From NCBI RefSeq assembly GCF_003945595.2, contig NW_024104285.1, positions 744,001 to 808,000 on the forward strand: 64,000 nucleotides of DNA, given 5' to 3'. The stretch comes from Pipra filicauda (Eukaryota > Chordata > Aves > Passeriformes > Pipridae). The position numbers and the translations under genes were made by a program. A model generated the notes under the pieces. It was not told the DNA's origin and searched no databases. It was given only the letters and a program-made list of their open reading frames with translations. Shown one piece after another: positions 28,901-41,260 of this stretch; position 1 is the first letter of the stretch, and each line of letters starts with the position of its first letter.

Positions 28901-31900
28901 CATGCTAATAAAAAATAGATCAAAGAATGAATCAGTCCCTTAGTGGATTTAGAGTAAAATCATATGAGGGAATGAATTTGAAAGCCTTGATAATATAACA
29001 AATTGTCTGTTTCTCTTTGAGGTAGGTCTTTTCTTTGAATACGATAATGAAATATCCTGTGTAGGGAGTGGATTCTGTGGATAAATATTTATGGCTGCAA
29101 AATAATTTATGTTTGAAATACTATAAAGTGTGAAAATGAGTTCAGATTGTTTGTTATAATTTGTGTCTGGCCTTAAAAAAATGAGAGGGATTTCTGTCAG
29201 GCAATGGCTTTGTAGTGCTTCTTATTGTCACCAAAACCAGTAAGAAATGTCTGTAAATTCTCTATCTTTTTAAAAATAAACACCATCAAAACCAGCCAGG
29301 TCCTTAATGAAACCTGCCTGTGTGCAGCCATGGTGGTGGTTTATGGCAAGCAAAGAAACAACCCAACAGCTAAAATACCAAACACTAAAAATTTGCAGTA
29401 TCAGAAAGTTCCTACCTAACAATACAGCAGGTGAGATCTACAGGATAGAGTTGAAATCCACACCAGCGTGGTTCAAGAATTCAAAGTTTGTGCATAGAGC
29501 TGTCAGTTGGCACTTTAGAGGGAGCTTTTGTGAAGTGGAACGGTTGCAAAGAGCTCACTCTTGGTTAAATAACATGATAATCATGGCATTGACTGACAGA
29601 TAGACCCCATGTCATGAAGATCTTTTGCTCTGAGAAACAGCATTTTAATACAGTGATTTAAATACTCCTGTTTAAGGAGCCCATGGTGGATTAGCAGCAA
29701 ATGAAAAGAATATTATATTGAAAAAGTGTGGTCTCCTAGCTAAATTTGTTCAAGTAATTAAAATAGGTTCAGGAATATGAAGATAAGAATGGGAGTGATA
29801 TTTTCAGGATTTCTTCTCTACTATGATTTCAATAATTGGGTATTGATGTAGTTTTGGACTTCAATATAATATTCCTAATTCATTAAGTACTATACTTTTT
29901 TCTTTAAACTTGATATAGTAATTACAAAATATTACCACAGATTATTTGTTCCTACTCTAAATCAAATCTGAGCCCAGGTATTAAAAAATAGTGTTACTTC
30001 TTAATGTGAAGTGGACACCTGAGCTCTTTACCCCTTTTACTACTTTTCTGTGATCCTCTTAAGGAAGAAATAACAAGTCCTGTAATAAGGCAAAGGACTC
30101 AGATGGGACCAGCTGGAGCCTTGTGTGTAAGGAACAGATTTAGATTCTACCTTCACAACCTACTCCATTAGGTGGTTACAGCTTTTATATTCTCTCTGCT
30201 TCTCAAGGTGTGATTTGACAGCTGCTAAATGAAGGTAATAATGAGCAGTGGTAATATTTAAATGACACCATTAAGGTTTGGTATATTGGACAAAAAAACC
30301 CCAGGTATATTTAAGTGCACAGATAATCAGATGAAGGAGAGCAAGTTTCAAATTTTTTCTCCCCCTCCTACCCTCCATCTTGTCCATCTGGGCCATTTGC
30401 CTTGCTGGTTGGGAAGTCAGCAGCACAGACATCAATGCTTGCTTTTGAAAGCTGGGAAAATGGCTTGGCAAGCCTAATGTTACCTTCTGTTAAACAATTT
30501 TATTTGTTCTTAATTTTTTTTTTACCGCCTTAAAAGTGTGAGTGAGTGCTGGAACTTATGAAAGGTCCTTTAGAGTTGGACTATTCTATTTAGCCTTCTG
30601 CACTTTTTGTTTCCTCTGTGCTCCAGTCTGAAATACTCTGATTTTATAAATGTCTTTCAGGATGATGCTTGGTTGCTAGAAAGTACCTCGTGCTCTTTTC
30701 CTTTGCATTGCTGTTGCCATAGTGTTGCTGTCAGTGCTATGGCACGAATGACAGGCAACATACAGCTATGACTATATAAATAGGTTTCTGTAAGAACAAC
30801 TCTTTCCCCACGACATAAGATATTCTACTCTATATCTAAGCAGAAAACTTAAGTCATGTTGGTTTTTTTTCCCCCTCTCCTTAAAGGCCTGCATCTCTAG
30901 AACACTTTTTAAAGGTTAAAAACTGTTCCTAGAATTGTTTAGAAAGAGGTAAAGACCATTAAAAATTAGTGTATTTTATGGTATTCTTACAAGAATTGTA
31001 AGTCATTGCTGGTTGGTTTTTCCTGTTACAAGTCCTGACACTGCCTATTAGATGTCTATACCCTTTAGTCATTCAGGAAAATCGATGACAGTAAAAGACT
31101 CTATAAAAAGTCATGTTAGCATTTATCTGACATGGTTTATAAGAGTGGTGTTCTGCCATTTTCATGCTTTAAGGTATTTTCTTCATTATGGCACAAAAGT
31201 AATTTCAATAGAGTGATTCAAACTTTGTTTAATTAAAAAAGTAAATAAAAGTATGCATAGAAACGTAATGCAAGTTCCACCCTATGGTTTTTCTGTTTTT
31301 TCTCTTTGAGTCCTGCTGTTGTTATTTTATAATCCCTGGAAAATCCACTGCAGTTAAAACTGGGGTTATGGGAATCCTTATCAGTTATTTTTAATATAAA
31401 TTATCTACTGGTACTATCACAACTTTCAGAATTGATTCAGGAAAGTTTTTGATGAACTCTTTAGACTGTTTCATCTATGTACTCATCCTCATATTGCTTT
31501 GTAAAACTTGACAGATAAAACACAAGATTTTGAGTGTGGTTAAAACTCCCCATATCTTCAAAACTAGGGAGAGCAGAGTGGTGTAACATTCATAGCCTTT
31601 TTAATAATAAAAATGTTTCTTTTATAATGTAAGATTATTTGGAAGATTTATATACCTGACTATAAAATATTTTTGTATTGTTGTGATTTATAAGCAATAT
31701 GTACATCAATATTGTCACAGAAGAATTTGGGATAGGGCCTGGAATTTGGTTTATACTTATGGTTGTTATTGTTGTTTTGTTAATTTCCTCCCTTAAGAAA
31801 TTAACTGTACTTTTCAAATATTACTCTGTAAACATCAGGATGTAAAGGGATTTTTTACTTCTGTTTTGTTATTTTTCAGTTTATCTTGTGATAGAGAAGG

Positions 31901-32219
31901 AGAAGTGGTAAAATAAGGCTTTCCAGTATGCACAGAAAGTGCAACCATTCTGAAATTTTGTTTTCAGGGCAACATTTAAATACCAACTCTTCATTGTGAC
32001 CCACACACTTTTATTTGTGTTTTTTTTTCATAGGAAACAATGTAAATATATTTATTTTAATAATAGTGAATACAAAGATGTACTTTCCTGAAATAAGAGC
32101 TCTCTGCAGGTTGAAGTATGTGGGCAATTACTTTGATGGGGTGACAATTGCTGGACATGTATTTAAAGAAGAATAAGACAGTTAATAAATAAAATCATAA
32201 TAGTCAAACTAATACCCTT

Positions 32220-32760
32220 GTACAACATCACCACAGTTATTTCATTAAGCTCACGCTGCTGCCATAGTGTTGCCAGTAATGCTAATCAGGGTCTGCTGAT
32301 GACTTCCTTATTTGCATATTCAGAATTTAATATCATAATGGATTTATAAACTGGCTGTTTATGCTACACTGTTAGTTCCCTCCTGGAGGCCTGGTTAGTG
32401 CTGGATTGTGAATTGTTGCACACTGAATTCCTGAAGTGCTGCAAATACACCAGTGAATTACTGATGTAAATGGCTGCAGGTAACGCCGTGACTGCGCCAC
32501 GCAAACTGCACACCCCGTTCTCACCTCTGTCAGCAATCTCCTCCAGGTTAATTGAATTACTCAGTGAGCAATGCCTTTTTTCATAAGTGAAGACTTTGCA
32601 GCATTGGATTTTTACGTCAGGTTGCTCCTTTTGTACAACCCTAAAAGCCAGAAAATGCTTTGCAGTTAAATCATGCTGACGTGGAAAGATGCACCTTGCA
32701 GATCTAGTTGGAATGTTCTTTATCTGTTGCTTGCTCCCAATCCAAAGCAGTTCACAGTGT
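32220..32760. promoter_or_regulatory. candidate conserved regulatory element 1.4-1.9 kb upstream of the first coding exon
   Basis: A repeat-free block of higher complexity than its surroundings. It contains a perfect POU octamer ATTTGCAT (32310-32317), a palindromic paired homeodomain site TTAATTGAATTA (32548-32559), TAATGCTAATCAGGG near 32277, and a local cluster of CpG dinucleotides (about 32482-32520) unusual for this AT-rich region. Octamer plus homeodomain sites suit neural enhancers, and PCDH11X is mainly expressed in brain in other vertebrates. The regulatory role is inferred from motifs and location only; a small untranslated exon within it cannot be excluded. Confidence 0.35.
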
Positions 32761-34090
32761 TTAAATGGAATAGCAATATTAATTGTTCCTAATCTGTTTC
32801 ACTGCAAAATCAAATGTTTTGGTTTAAATTACCTTGAAAGTGGCACTGCTGAAAGGCAGTAACTAACAGGTGAAGGCAATTACTGGCTTCAGTAATTTTT
32901 TCAACTGCTGCAACTTGATCTGCAGGAGTAAATCAATCTGTGCTATGACAGGGAGAATAAAATGAGAACAGACAGGAAAAAAAAATTACATTTTTACCTA
33001 CACAATGAAAAGAATGTAGATATGTTAGTACAGGTATATTTGAAACATATGCTAAGGTGGTAGGAGCTAAGATTACTTTAACTAGAAAAATCGCTTTACA
33101 TGGAACTGTCGTACCTTACAGAAATGTTATTCTAGAAGATCCTAAATTCTGGAACGGCAGAATTATGTAAAGATTAAGCAAAGTAGCATATTCTCTACAT
33201 GGAGTTCAATAGTGGGATTTTTCTCTTCAAAGTTCTTGGCTGAAGGTTTTATGTAAATACACAGATATCTGTATTTACCTCTATCCTCCCATTCTACTTC
33301 CACCTTTCTTGAGGTTGTTAACAGTCTTATGAGGGAATACATTGTTATTCAGAACCTAGGTTGAAAAGTACAGAATTTTCTTCTATGTAGAACAAATCTT
33401 TATCTCACTTTAAAGGTATTGGTATTCTAAAGTACTTTGCTTATATATTAACAGAGATTTAAAATTATATGAAATTTCTTACAGTTCACCAGACAGATTT
33501 CCACCCATTGTTGGCTGAAGTTCACCAGACATCCACCTAGATAACATTTTTCTTGCCAGTTTAATTTCCTCAATTAAAAATAGCCAGATTTCTTTGTGGT
33601 TGTTAACAAACATTACATAATTTTGTCAGTGTAAAACTTGGGGGAGAATTAAGACAAGTGTTTTTGGTTTCCCATCTTTTAAGCAAGAGGTATAAAAAGA
33701 TCTGTTTCTCAGCAGATGGTTCTTGAAAACTTCTTGCCTACTTTTTTCTTTGCAAACAAAAAAAAAATAGAGGACAATGTGGTAGAGGAATCAAAGGAAG
33801 AAGTCTTCCCAAGGAGTAAAGAAATATCTCATGCTGGAAACAGGGATTTCTGTACTTATTTCTTCATTTGGTCTGATCCAGTTCTAAGATCCTTTCCTCA
33901 GTGTTTAAGTAATATTTTCAAGTAAAAACTTGTGCAAGAAATGTTATGCATTTTTAGGAAGGATTGAGTCAAATGCCGCTTTATTTATTGGGTGTTAAAA
34001 CAGTTCAGGTGGTTTGCCACAGGATAGGTACTCATTTCATGTCTCTGTTACTTTAAGAACCCAATATTCCCTAAGTTTTTAAGAGTTTTT

Positions 34091-34106
34091 CTTTTCCTTT
34101 TTCCAG
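34091..34106 (+). other. PCDH11X: splice acceptor of first PCDH11X coding exon
   Basis: A pyrimidine tract (CTTTTCCTTTTTCC) ends in AG at 34105-34106, 44 bases upstream of the start codon. This places the exon start at 34107 and implies at least one untranslated exon further 5'. Confidence 0.8.
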
Positions 34107-34150
34107 CTACTCCTGGTGTTCTAAACGAATACTCATTAGTCATTCTGGAG
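34107..34150 (+). other. PCDH11X: 5' UTR part of the first coding exon
   Basis: Forty-four bases between the predicted acceptor and the ATG. The last bases (GGAG before ATGG) give a purine at -3 and G at +4, a strong vertebrate initiation context. There is no stop in the frame of the ATG across these 44 bases, so an upstream exon could extend the protein N-terminally. Stops in other frames (TAA at 34122-34124, TAG at 34137-34139) do not bear on this. Confidence 0.7.
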
Positions 34151-34690
34151 ATGGACTTGCTGTCTGGAACCTACCTCTTGGCAGTCTTATTAGCCTGTAT
34201 TGTATTCCAATCTGGCGCACAGGAGAAGAATTACACCGTGCGGGAAGAACTGCCTGAAAATGTCCTCATTGGCAATTTGCTCAAGGATCTTAACCTAACA
34301 CTGGACCCAGACGTGCCCCTTTCCTCACCACTGCAGTTCAAGCTCGTGTACAAGACTGGGGATGTGCCGCTGGTCAGGGTAGAGGAGAACACTGGGGAGA
34401 TTTTCACGGCTGCAAACCGCATCGACCGGGAGAAGCTCTGTGCCGGCATCTTCAGCGAGAACCGCTGCTTCTATGAGGTGGAGGTGGCTGTTTTACCTGA
34501 TGAAGTTTTCAGACTGGTCAAGATCAGATTCCTAATAGAGGATATAAATGACAACGCCCCCCTTTTTCCCTCGACGGTGATTAACATCTCTATCCCTGAA
34601 AACACAGCAATTAATTCTCGCTATTCTGTCCCGTCTGCCATCGATCCGGACATCGGTGTCAATGGGATTCAGCATTATGAGCTGCTCAAG
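34151..34690 (+). CDS. PCDH11X: protocadherin-11 (PCDH11X), coding exon A: signal peptide, EC1, start of EC2
   Basis: Encodes residues 1-180 of a delta-1 protocadherin, a calcium-dependent homophilic adhesion protein of the neuronal plasma membrane. Residues 1-23 form a signal peptide ([19 protein letters not shown] core, cleavage likely near SGA|QEKN). EC1 runs from about 24 to 135 and ends in the calcium-linker motif DINDN (131-135); EC2 begins after it. N-glycosylation sequons are visible at N27, N48 and N145. The text matches remembered mammalian PCDH11X almost residue for residue ([47 protein letters not shown]), with differences mainly in the EC1 DPDVPLSSP loop. The exon ends ...HYELLK at AAG|GTGGGT, a phase-0 donor. 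Continuing through the donor adds only eight residues (VGLFHSSV) before a stop, so that extension is intronic. PCDH11Y is the near-identical human Y paralogue and does not apply to a bird. Confidence 0.95.
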
Positions 34691-35799
34691 GTGGGTCTCT
34701 TCCATTCTTCTGTGTAACTGTCTGTGTTACTGTCTTCCCACAAATGTTGCCAGTCCTTACCACACCATTAGAATTCCGAAGGTGTGTGCCAGAGCTGTGG
34801 TGCAGTGCAGGTATGTCTTGAAGTGTGAATCTGTACCCCTGAGTGCATTTACTGCACTGTACCTTCACTTTGTGGAGAGCTGTTTGTGCATGTGCATATC
34901 TGTGTAACACTGTGATGAAACATCCATGTCTCCGTGAGCTCTCTACCAAAATTCAAAGTGTTTGTACTCTTTGGCTGTCAGTTGTCTTAGACCATGAAAG
35001 GTGGGTGACAGTGCCAAGTGCAATAGTATTTTGCATTAGGTTTATGTCTCCCATCTTTTTGTAAACATTTTTTTTTGTTGATGTCTCTTGCACAACTGTT
35101 AGATTTGAGCAGTAGAACTTCGCCCAGAAGTTGATGTGATGCTCATCTGTATATTGATGAGCTGTTCCACAATGAGAGAGTCCATTTGTCAAAGCAGCTT
35201 TGTAGTGTCTGGGCAGGAGAAAGTCCAAGATATGCACAAATGCAAGGATAGCAGTGCCAGTGCAAATATTTCTTATTCTTCTTTCTTTTACTCTTTCTAC
35301 CCAAGAACAGGAGAACTGCAATTAAGGAACAAAAGAATAACATAAAAGCATGTGGTGTTTATATAAACAAGAGTGTGTGATTGCTAAATACAGGATAACT
35401 TTCATTTGAGTTCGCTAAAATAGAGAGTTTAGAACAAGAAAGACACTTGTCCTAAAACTATTGGGGGAAGCTGAAAATGCCTTCATTTCCCTTGATTTGG
35501 AAGAAGAATTTATTTTGTGGTTTGGCTGCTCAGCAACCAATCTGACACTCATTAATGACTAGAAAAATACAGACTATATAGGCCAATATATTTCTTGACT
35601 GACTTGATAGCTGAGATTCACATATACCAGTACTTACTAACAATTTAATAAAACTATTTTTTCTTTTATTTTTGCTCTTTTAAATTGCTTGGAACATGAA
35701 GTAGTTGTGTTAGTGTGGGACCTAAGCTGGACAAAGACAAAAATCTCTTTCAGAAAACTGCATCCCACTGGGCATTTCTAGTAAGCCATCCAAAAGGTA

Positions 35800-35814
35800 A
35801 AAAAAAAAAAAAAA
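35800..35814. repeat. poly(A) homopolymer
   Basis: About 15 to 16 consecutive A residues after GGT. Low-complexity tract with no retroelement recognised upstream. Confidence 0.7.
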
Positions 35815-36964
35815 GAAATCCCACATATGCCTGTCTGCTCTCAGTGTAGCCAAGGCTTTTAAGAACTTGCTATAATGTTCAAGGTCTGTTTAGTAAGCTT
35901 TTTAAAACCTTTCCTAGGTTATATGGAGAGCAGGTATATTTATGTGCATGATTTTGTTTGGGTTTTTTTTAGATAGCCAAGCAGAAGCATCCACTAGGAT
36001 GCAGTCTTCTTTATTTGGCATATTAGATGAGATTCTGTGGAATGAATAACAGCATATTAAATAAATAACAGTAGGACTGGAAAATAACAAAAAATCCAGG
36101 GTTACAGACAAAATGTGGCAAAATAATACCTGGTCTAAACAGAGAAATGTTAGTTATCTGAGAGAAAAGTGCTGTTATTGTAGGAAAAGGAAAACTATAG
36201 AAAATGGCAAAATCAGGAGTCCCTGGGACTGAGTGAGCAACAGTTCAGATCACCACAATAGCAGACTTGTTTTTGAGTTTATTTTCGGACTGTGTATTCA
36301 GAAAGAAAATGTAAGAGATCAGCAGAGTGGTAGCACATTTGTGTCACACAAGTGGGAGCTCGTCTAAAATACAAACTACAGCTCTACCAAAGGTAGTGTA
36401 GCTCATAAGGCCTTGTCTAGAGATGCAGTGTGAGATAAGATGCTCTGCCAGAGAGGGCTTTTACCAATAAATGTGCAAATAACTTTCAAATAACAAATTA
36501 CTTAATTTTTAATTAGGGGAAAAAAAAAAAAGAACCTGTTGTATGTTGATTCAAGTGTCTCTGAAAAACTGCTTTTACCACATAATGGAAAGAAAGGTGA
36601 TGAGGTTAAACACACACTGGTATGGACTGAATGTTCTGAAATCTTGTGCTGCACATGCCACAACTGAAATAATTTGTAAAATTACAGCCTTGTAGTCAGA
36701 TCTTCTAAAGAAATTAAATGCATTTTTCTCTTGCATGCCTGTTGTTCAGGTACTTTTTGAGTTATGGATCCACTGCCTTCAAATAAGTCAGCAATTCCAC
36801 GTACCTTGGGAAATATCTGTAAAGCCATGAAGGTGTTTAGGGCAGCCAGACACCCTTTGGAATAGTATGTCTAGTTTCTATTGGTAGTTTTTAAATGTTA
36901 ATATCAAAAGTGAACATAAGAGGAATAAAAAAGTAGAAGAAATGAAAGATTCTGGTGAACAGGC

Positions 36965-37247
36965 AGGAAATCCAACATATATTGCAGAGGAAGGCCATGA
37001 AGATGATTAGAGCAATGAAACACCTCTCCTATGAGGAAAGACTGAGAGAATTGGGATTGTTCAGCCTGGAGAAAGAAGGCTCTAGGGTGACCTTTTTGAG
37101 GCCTTCCAGTACCTGGAGAGGATGCAAGAGAGTTGGAGAGGACCTTTTAACCTGGGACAGTGGAAGGTGTTCCTGCACATGGCAGGGGATTGTAACAAGA
37201 TGACCCTTAAGGTCCTATCCACCCAAACTGTTCTGTGATTCTGTGAT
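36965..37247 (+). mobile_element. CR1 LINE fragment, 3' end, internally deleted
   Basis: Contains the CR1 signature segments GCAGAGGAAGGCCATGAAGA, CACCTCTCCTATGAGGAAAG, ACTGAGAGAATTGGGATTGT and TTCAGCCTGGAGAAAGAAGG. These are followed by the 'TTCCAGTACCTGGAGAGG' part and the terminal ACTGTTCTGTGATTCTGTGA repeat. It lies in the same orientation as PCDH11X. Much of the usual 3' untranslated region is missing between about 37160 and 37195. The 82-codon frame over it (36955-37203) is repeat-derived and not a gene. Confidence 0.93.
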
Positions 37248-38233
37248 ATACATGGATCCATCCCTCCCTGGGGAAGATTAAGGAGATGAAAAAGGAAGGA
37301 AGAGTTGTGGTACCTGAGAATTCTTTCCTGGGTAATACTGAAATACAAAGAGGGAGAGTGACAGGCACACGAGGGTGGCGTTGCTTCTGCTTACCTTTCC
37401 TCCCCAAATACTCTTTATGTGCATTATCCTCCTCTGGTTTTTGATGTACACTCTGAAGATACTGATGTCTTCTGGCTTCGGAGATGTGTTGACCTTTTCC
37501 TTCCTTCTATAACCAGCATAGAGAAACATGGGGAAGCTGCAGAACAGAGACTGTTGTGCCTTCTGAGCAGGACGAGTCTGGCAGGGCTGACATGACAGTC
37601 GTGGGGAATTTTGGGAAGCACACAATATGAAACTGATGGGCAGGGCAGCTTACTTGGAGGATGGTAGAGGAGCAGGAGATGATAAGATAGGAAAATCCCT
37701 TCATAGAAGCAGAAAAGCTGATGCTTAATTGTGTGCGCAGCATCGGAGTGAAATGTGTTGCTCTGTATTTTGGAGAGAAAGTAATAGAAAATTGATAAGT
37801 TGTGCAGAGAAGGTTTTCCATTTATACTTCAATTTTGAAAGAAATTCAGTTAAAATTTGCTTGTTGCCTGTGTGAAGCCCAGATCTATTTTGCCAGAAGA
37901 TAGATTTTTCCCATTACAATGTCTAAAAAAAGAATAAACCTCTCTCTACAAACTCAGATGAATCGTTTATAGGTTTTTAACATATTTTCAGTAACTCTGT
38001 AGCTCCTTGGGAAGGTAACCATCATGTGTTACAACATTTCCTCACTTTGTTACACTTACCTTACTGGCCCTTTCAAAGTGTGGGGAAAAGGTTACATGTA
38101 ATTGTTATATTCAGTTTCTTTTGCAAAGTACATAAAAAAATGATAAAGTCTTTTAACTGTATGAAAGACTTTCATGTTATTTTAATATCTTCCCTCTTTC
38201 TAAAAATTTTTTTGAAAGAGTAGAAAACAAAAT

Positions 38234-38254
38234 TATATATATATATATATATAT
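38234..38254. repeat. (TA)n microsatellite
   Basis: About ten uninterrupted TA dinucleotides. A simple repeat. Confidence 0.92.
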
Positions 38255-41029
38255 CCTCTGGGTTCAGTGCTATGTGGAAGCTCTGTAATGCAGAATTTGA
38301 CTTATTTAAAACAAGAGAGTGCTTTGATTACTACACAAATTAGCACTTGAGTATTTTTTGTCTACCTGCATTTTATCAAAACATACCTCAATGGAGAATA
38401 ACTTCTTTATATGTAACTGATTTGTGATATGAAGCTTCAAAACTTCCCAGGTGTCTGAAATGGATGAACTCTAAAAAGACAACAGTTTTGCTGTTAGTAG
38501 AAAAGAGGACACAGTCATGCAAGGCAACTTGCTGTTATCCAAAGGAGTTGTTGTGCAAAGAATTATAAAAGATTGTGTTTCTCTGCTGAGGTGCCCAAAG
38601 GTGACCATGGAGAGGATGACATGAAGGTTTCACATGGTAAACAGTGTTTACTGTGAACAAGGGTAGGAGGGAGAACTTAGATCATATTTAACAATAAAAG
38701 AAAAGGCATTTAAAATGAGAAACAGCTGGATTGGGCAGCAAGATGGCACAACAGTGATGGCAGGAGTTGGTAGAAAGGGCAGCTAAGACAGTGAAGTAGT
38801 TCAGAGAAAAAAATGGCCAGGTGGAAACCCACTGATTTTTGTCTCAGTTGAGGTAACTACTTAAAGCATAAATGGGAAATGATAGGGAAAAAGAGTTGGG
38901 CATTCATAAACAGAAGTAGTATCTTAAAATAGAAGGATGCAAGAGCAAATTTTAAACTGAAACTTTAATAAACAGTGATTCCTGATTCAGGATTAATCTA
39001 AATATACTAGTGTTCTGGTTTAGCCCATTAGGCAACTAAGCCTACAGGGCTTCGTTCACCTCTTCAGGGCATTCCCATCATTCCCAGACTGATGTAACCT
39101 GTACGTTGTCCCTGGCAATGCCACTACAGTGTTATAAATACCTACATGCTGTTGTTGATTACACTACTTCAGTACACTTATATTTGAGTTCAAGGCAAAC
39201 TAATATTTAGTATAACCTGATTAATATACTTAGAATGGAAAGGCGTCACAGGCTTCTGCTTTGAGTACGAAGATTTTAGTGTGAAGCATTTCTTTGTTCT
39301 ATTGGATGTTAAAAAGGGGAGCTGGTTCAGAGTCAAATTGCAGCTTGGAGTACTGCAATGGAGAGTCACATGTCCTTCCAAAAGGATTCATATAAGTGCA
39401 TGTTTTAAATAATATTTTAATATTGATTACTTAGTATTTCTTGTCAAGTAGAATGTCGTATACATTAGAAGTTGCATAGTTGCAACAGGAACAGAGCATT
39501 TTCTTCTGTGAGCTAATCCTGTGTGCTGATAGGTTGTTGCTTTAATCTGTAACAGTTTAGGGAGGAAATTAGATTGGTGTTACTGGTTTAGTTCTGTTTC
39601 TTTGACCTATCACAGTAGTTCTGCTGTATTTACCTGTCAGAAGCAGCTGGTGCATTCCTTCTAGAATAATATAATAATCTTTTTGTAGTTGTCAGTTCAT
39701 ACCTCTGTAATCTGACAAAATAGATTCTCACTCAGTCTAGCAGTACGTCAGTCTTGCCTCTGATGAGGAGAGTTAAATCTTCCTGCTGTAAATCATCTTT
39801 GTGATGTCTTTCAGTAGAAGTTTCCTCTTCTTTCTGATACAGTTTATCAATTCCATGGCCCACGAAAGGTGGAGATCACAAATCATCATATTTCAAGCCA
39901 GCTTTTGCAACTAGGTTATTTCTGAGTCTCATAGTAGTTCCAGATCAAGTAGCTCATATCACTATCAAGATCAAGAATAGAAGATGTGTTTTATGTAAAA
40001 AGAAATCTAGAGAGGTAGTTAAATTTACAGAATAGATTTGTAGTTAAATGAGAATCAGAAATCCCAATTAATGAAGTCTGGGTCTATAATTATACTGTCA
40101 GCAGTGACACGGATTTGAAAGTCAAAACTGTAACAGTGGAGGAGGGCAAACAGGACTTTTCTGTGGTCTCCTTGTGTTTAAATGTTGCACCAGGATTACC
40201 TAGAAGATCAGTACATAGAGAAAAAGGGAGATAGAATGGTTAAGTTCCCTGCAAACTCAGTACACAGTGACACAGACTTAGATTTTTGTAACACGGTGTT
40301 CACCAGATCAACTTCACTGTCCCAAACATGAGCTGCATGAACCTCTCATTTCTGTCCTTTTTTATCCTTTCATTCCTTTCAGTGGGAGCTGAAGCATCAA
40401 CCCTCACTTTTACTCTCCAACTATGTTTGAATGAGGGAGTATCTCACAGCTAGTCACACTGGAATTAATGTGGATTAAATTAATGTGGATAATTCTTCTG
40501 GGTAGGCTTCAGCAGCATGAGAGGACAGTGAAGTGGTATATTGGCCCTTTAAGTAGGTCATAGAAAGCCTGAGGTGGTTGTTATCAACATCTGCATTCTG
40601 TGAAAAAACTGCCAAGATAGAGCTTTTTTCCTGCATGTAAACAGATATTTATTAATATTGTCAGGTCTTACTGAATATTGCAGCTAGACACAAATATGAT
40701 TAAGCAGTTCCAGTTAATTTTTCTCCTGCTATCAAAAATTCTTTGTAAATTTATTGTAGCCCACTAATAGCAAAGTATTCTTGCACTTTCTAATTTCTTT
40801 TTTATTAGCAACCCTGTCTAGTAAATGTGGCTGAATTTTTTACATTTATTTTATGCTGTAGTTAAACATGCACCTTCTTACAAATCCTCCCCCCTCATTA
40901 ACCCATTTTACTTACTGTATGAAATATATGATTCTTATGAGAAAGTCTTGTAATGGAATAAAAATATTGTAGTAGTAATTTGTCTAGAGAAATCTGGACA
41001 GACAAGTGGTCATCTGTGAACGTATTTTG

Positions 41030-41260
41030 AAAAAGTCAGTGGGTCTGAGCTTTAAAAGGGAAAAACAGCTGATTTGCATTCTTACAGCTCTGAGTGTCTC
41101 TGAGGAGATAAAACTCTGCTCTGACTGGTGGTAGCGAGTCAAGAGTCAAGGTAATTGCCTCTTGTTGGTTGATACAAGGCTCCTTTAGGGTGGTTTATGG
41201 CATTATTGCTGTAAAACTGTCAGGTTCCGTTATCCTGACATCCCTTTGGGGATTGAATGA
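41030..41260. promoter_or_regulatory. weak candidate intronic regulatory element
   Basis: A repeat-free, more balanced-composition block in the AT-rich intron. It contains ACAGCTGATTTGCAT (E-box CAGCTG next to a near-octamer, about 41066-41080), AGGTAATTGCCTCTTG and GGCATTATTGCTGTAAAA. This is a texture-based suggestion only; nothing in the sequence proves function. Confidence 0.2.

Larger units (their letters stand above)
21561..34104. other. non-coding sequence directly upstream of the first PCDH11X coding exon
   Basis: No exon is recognisable on either strand. Content is AT-rich unique sequence with a 22-base T run (25887-25908) and shorter homopolymers. The segment 25999-26313 is less AT-rich, with a 104-codon minus-strand frame that matches nothing I know. 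A motif-dense block at about 32220-32760 is listed separately. The right end runs into the polypyrimidine tract of the exon acceptor, so at least the end of this stretch is intron. Confidence 0.6.

Noticed and set aside
33691..33700. TATAAAAAGA, a TATA-like site about 460 bases upstream of the start codon
   Set aside because: The first coding exon begins with a good pyrimidine tract and AG acceptor, so it is an internal exon. The surroundings are AT-rich, where such sites are frequent by chance, and no GC-rich promoter context is visible.
33716..33925. 69-codon plus-strand frame just upstream of exon A
   Set aside because: No homology to any protein known to me, includes an A run, and is not linked to exon A by splice signals in frame. 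Probably chance.
36955..37203. 82-codon frame with protein-like text (YEERLRELGLFSLEKE)
   Set aside because: This is the well-known translation of CR1 repeat sequence and not a host gene.
37278..37821. Several minus-strand frames in less AT-rich sequence after a CR1
   Set aside because: No match to any family I know; overlapping frames suggest chance or an unrecognised old repeat. I would only mask-check it.
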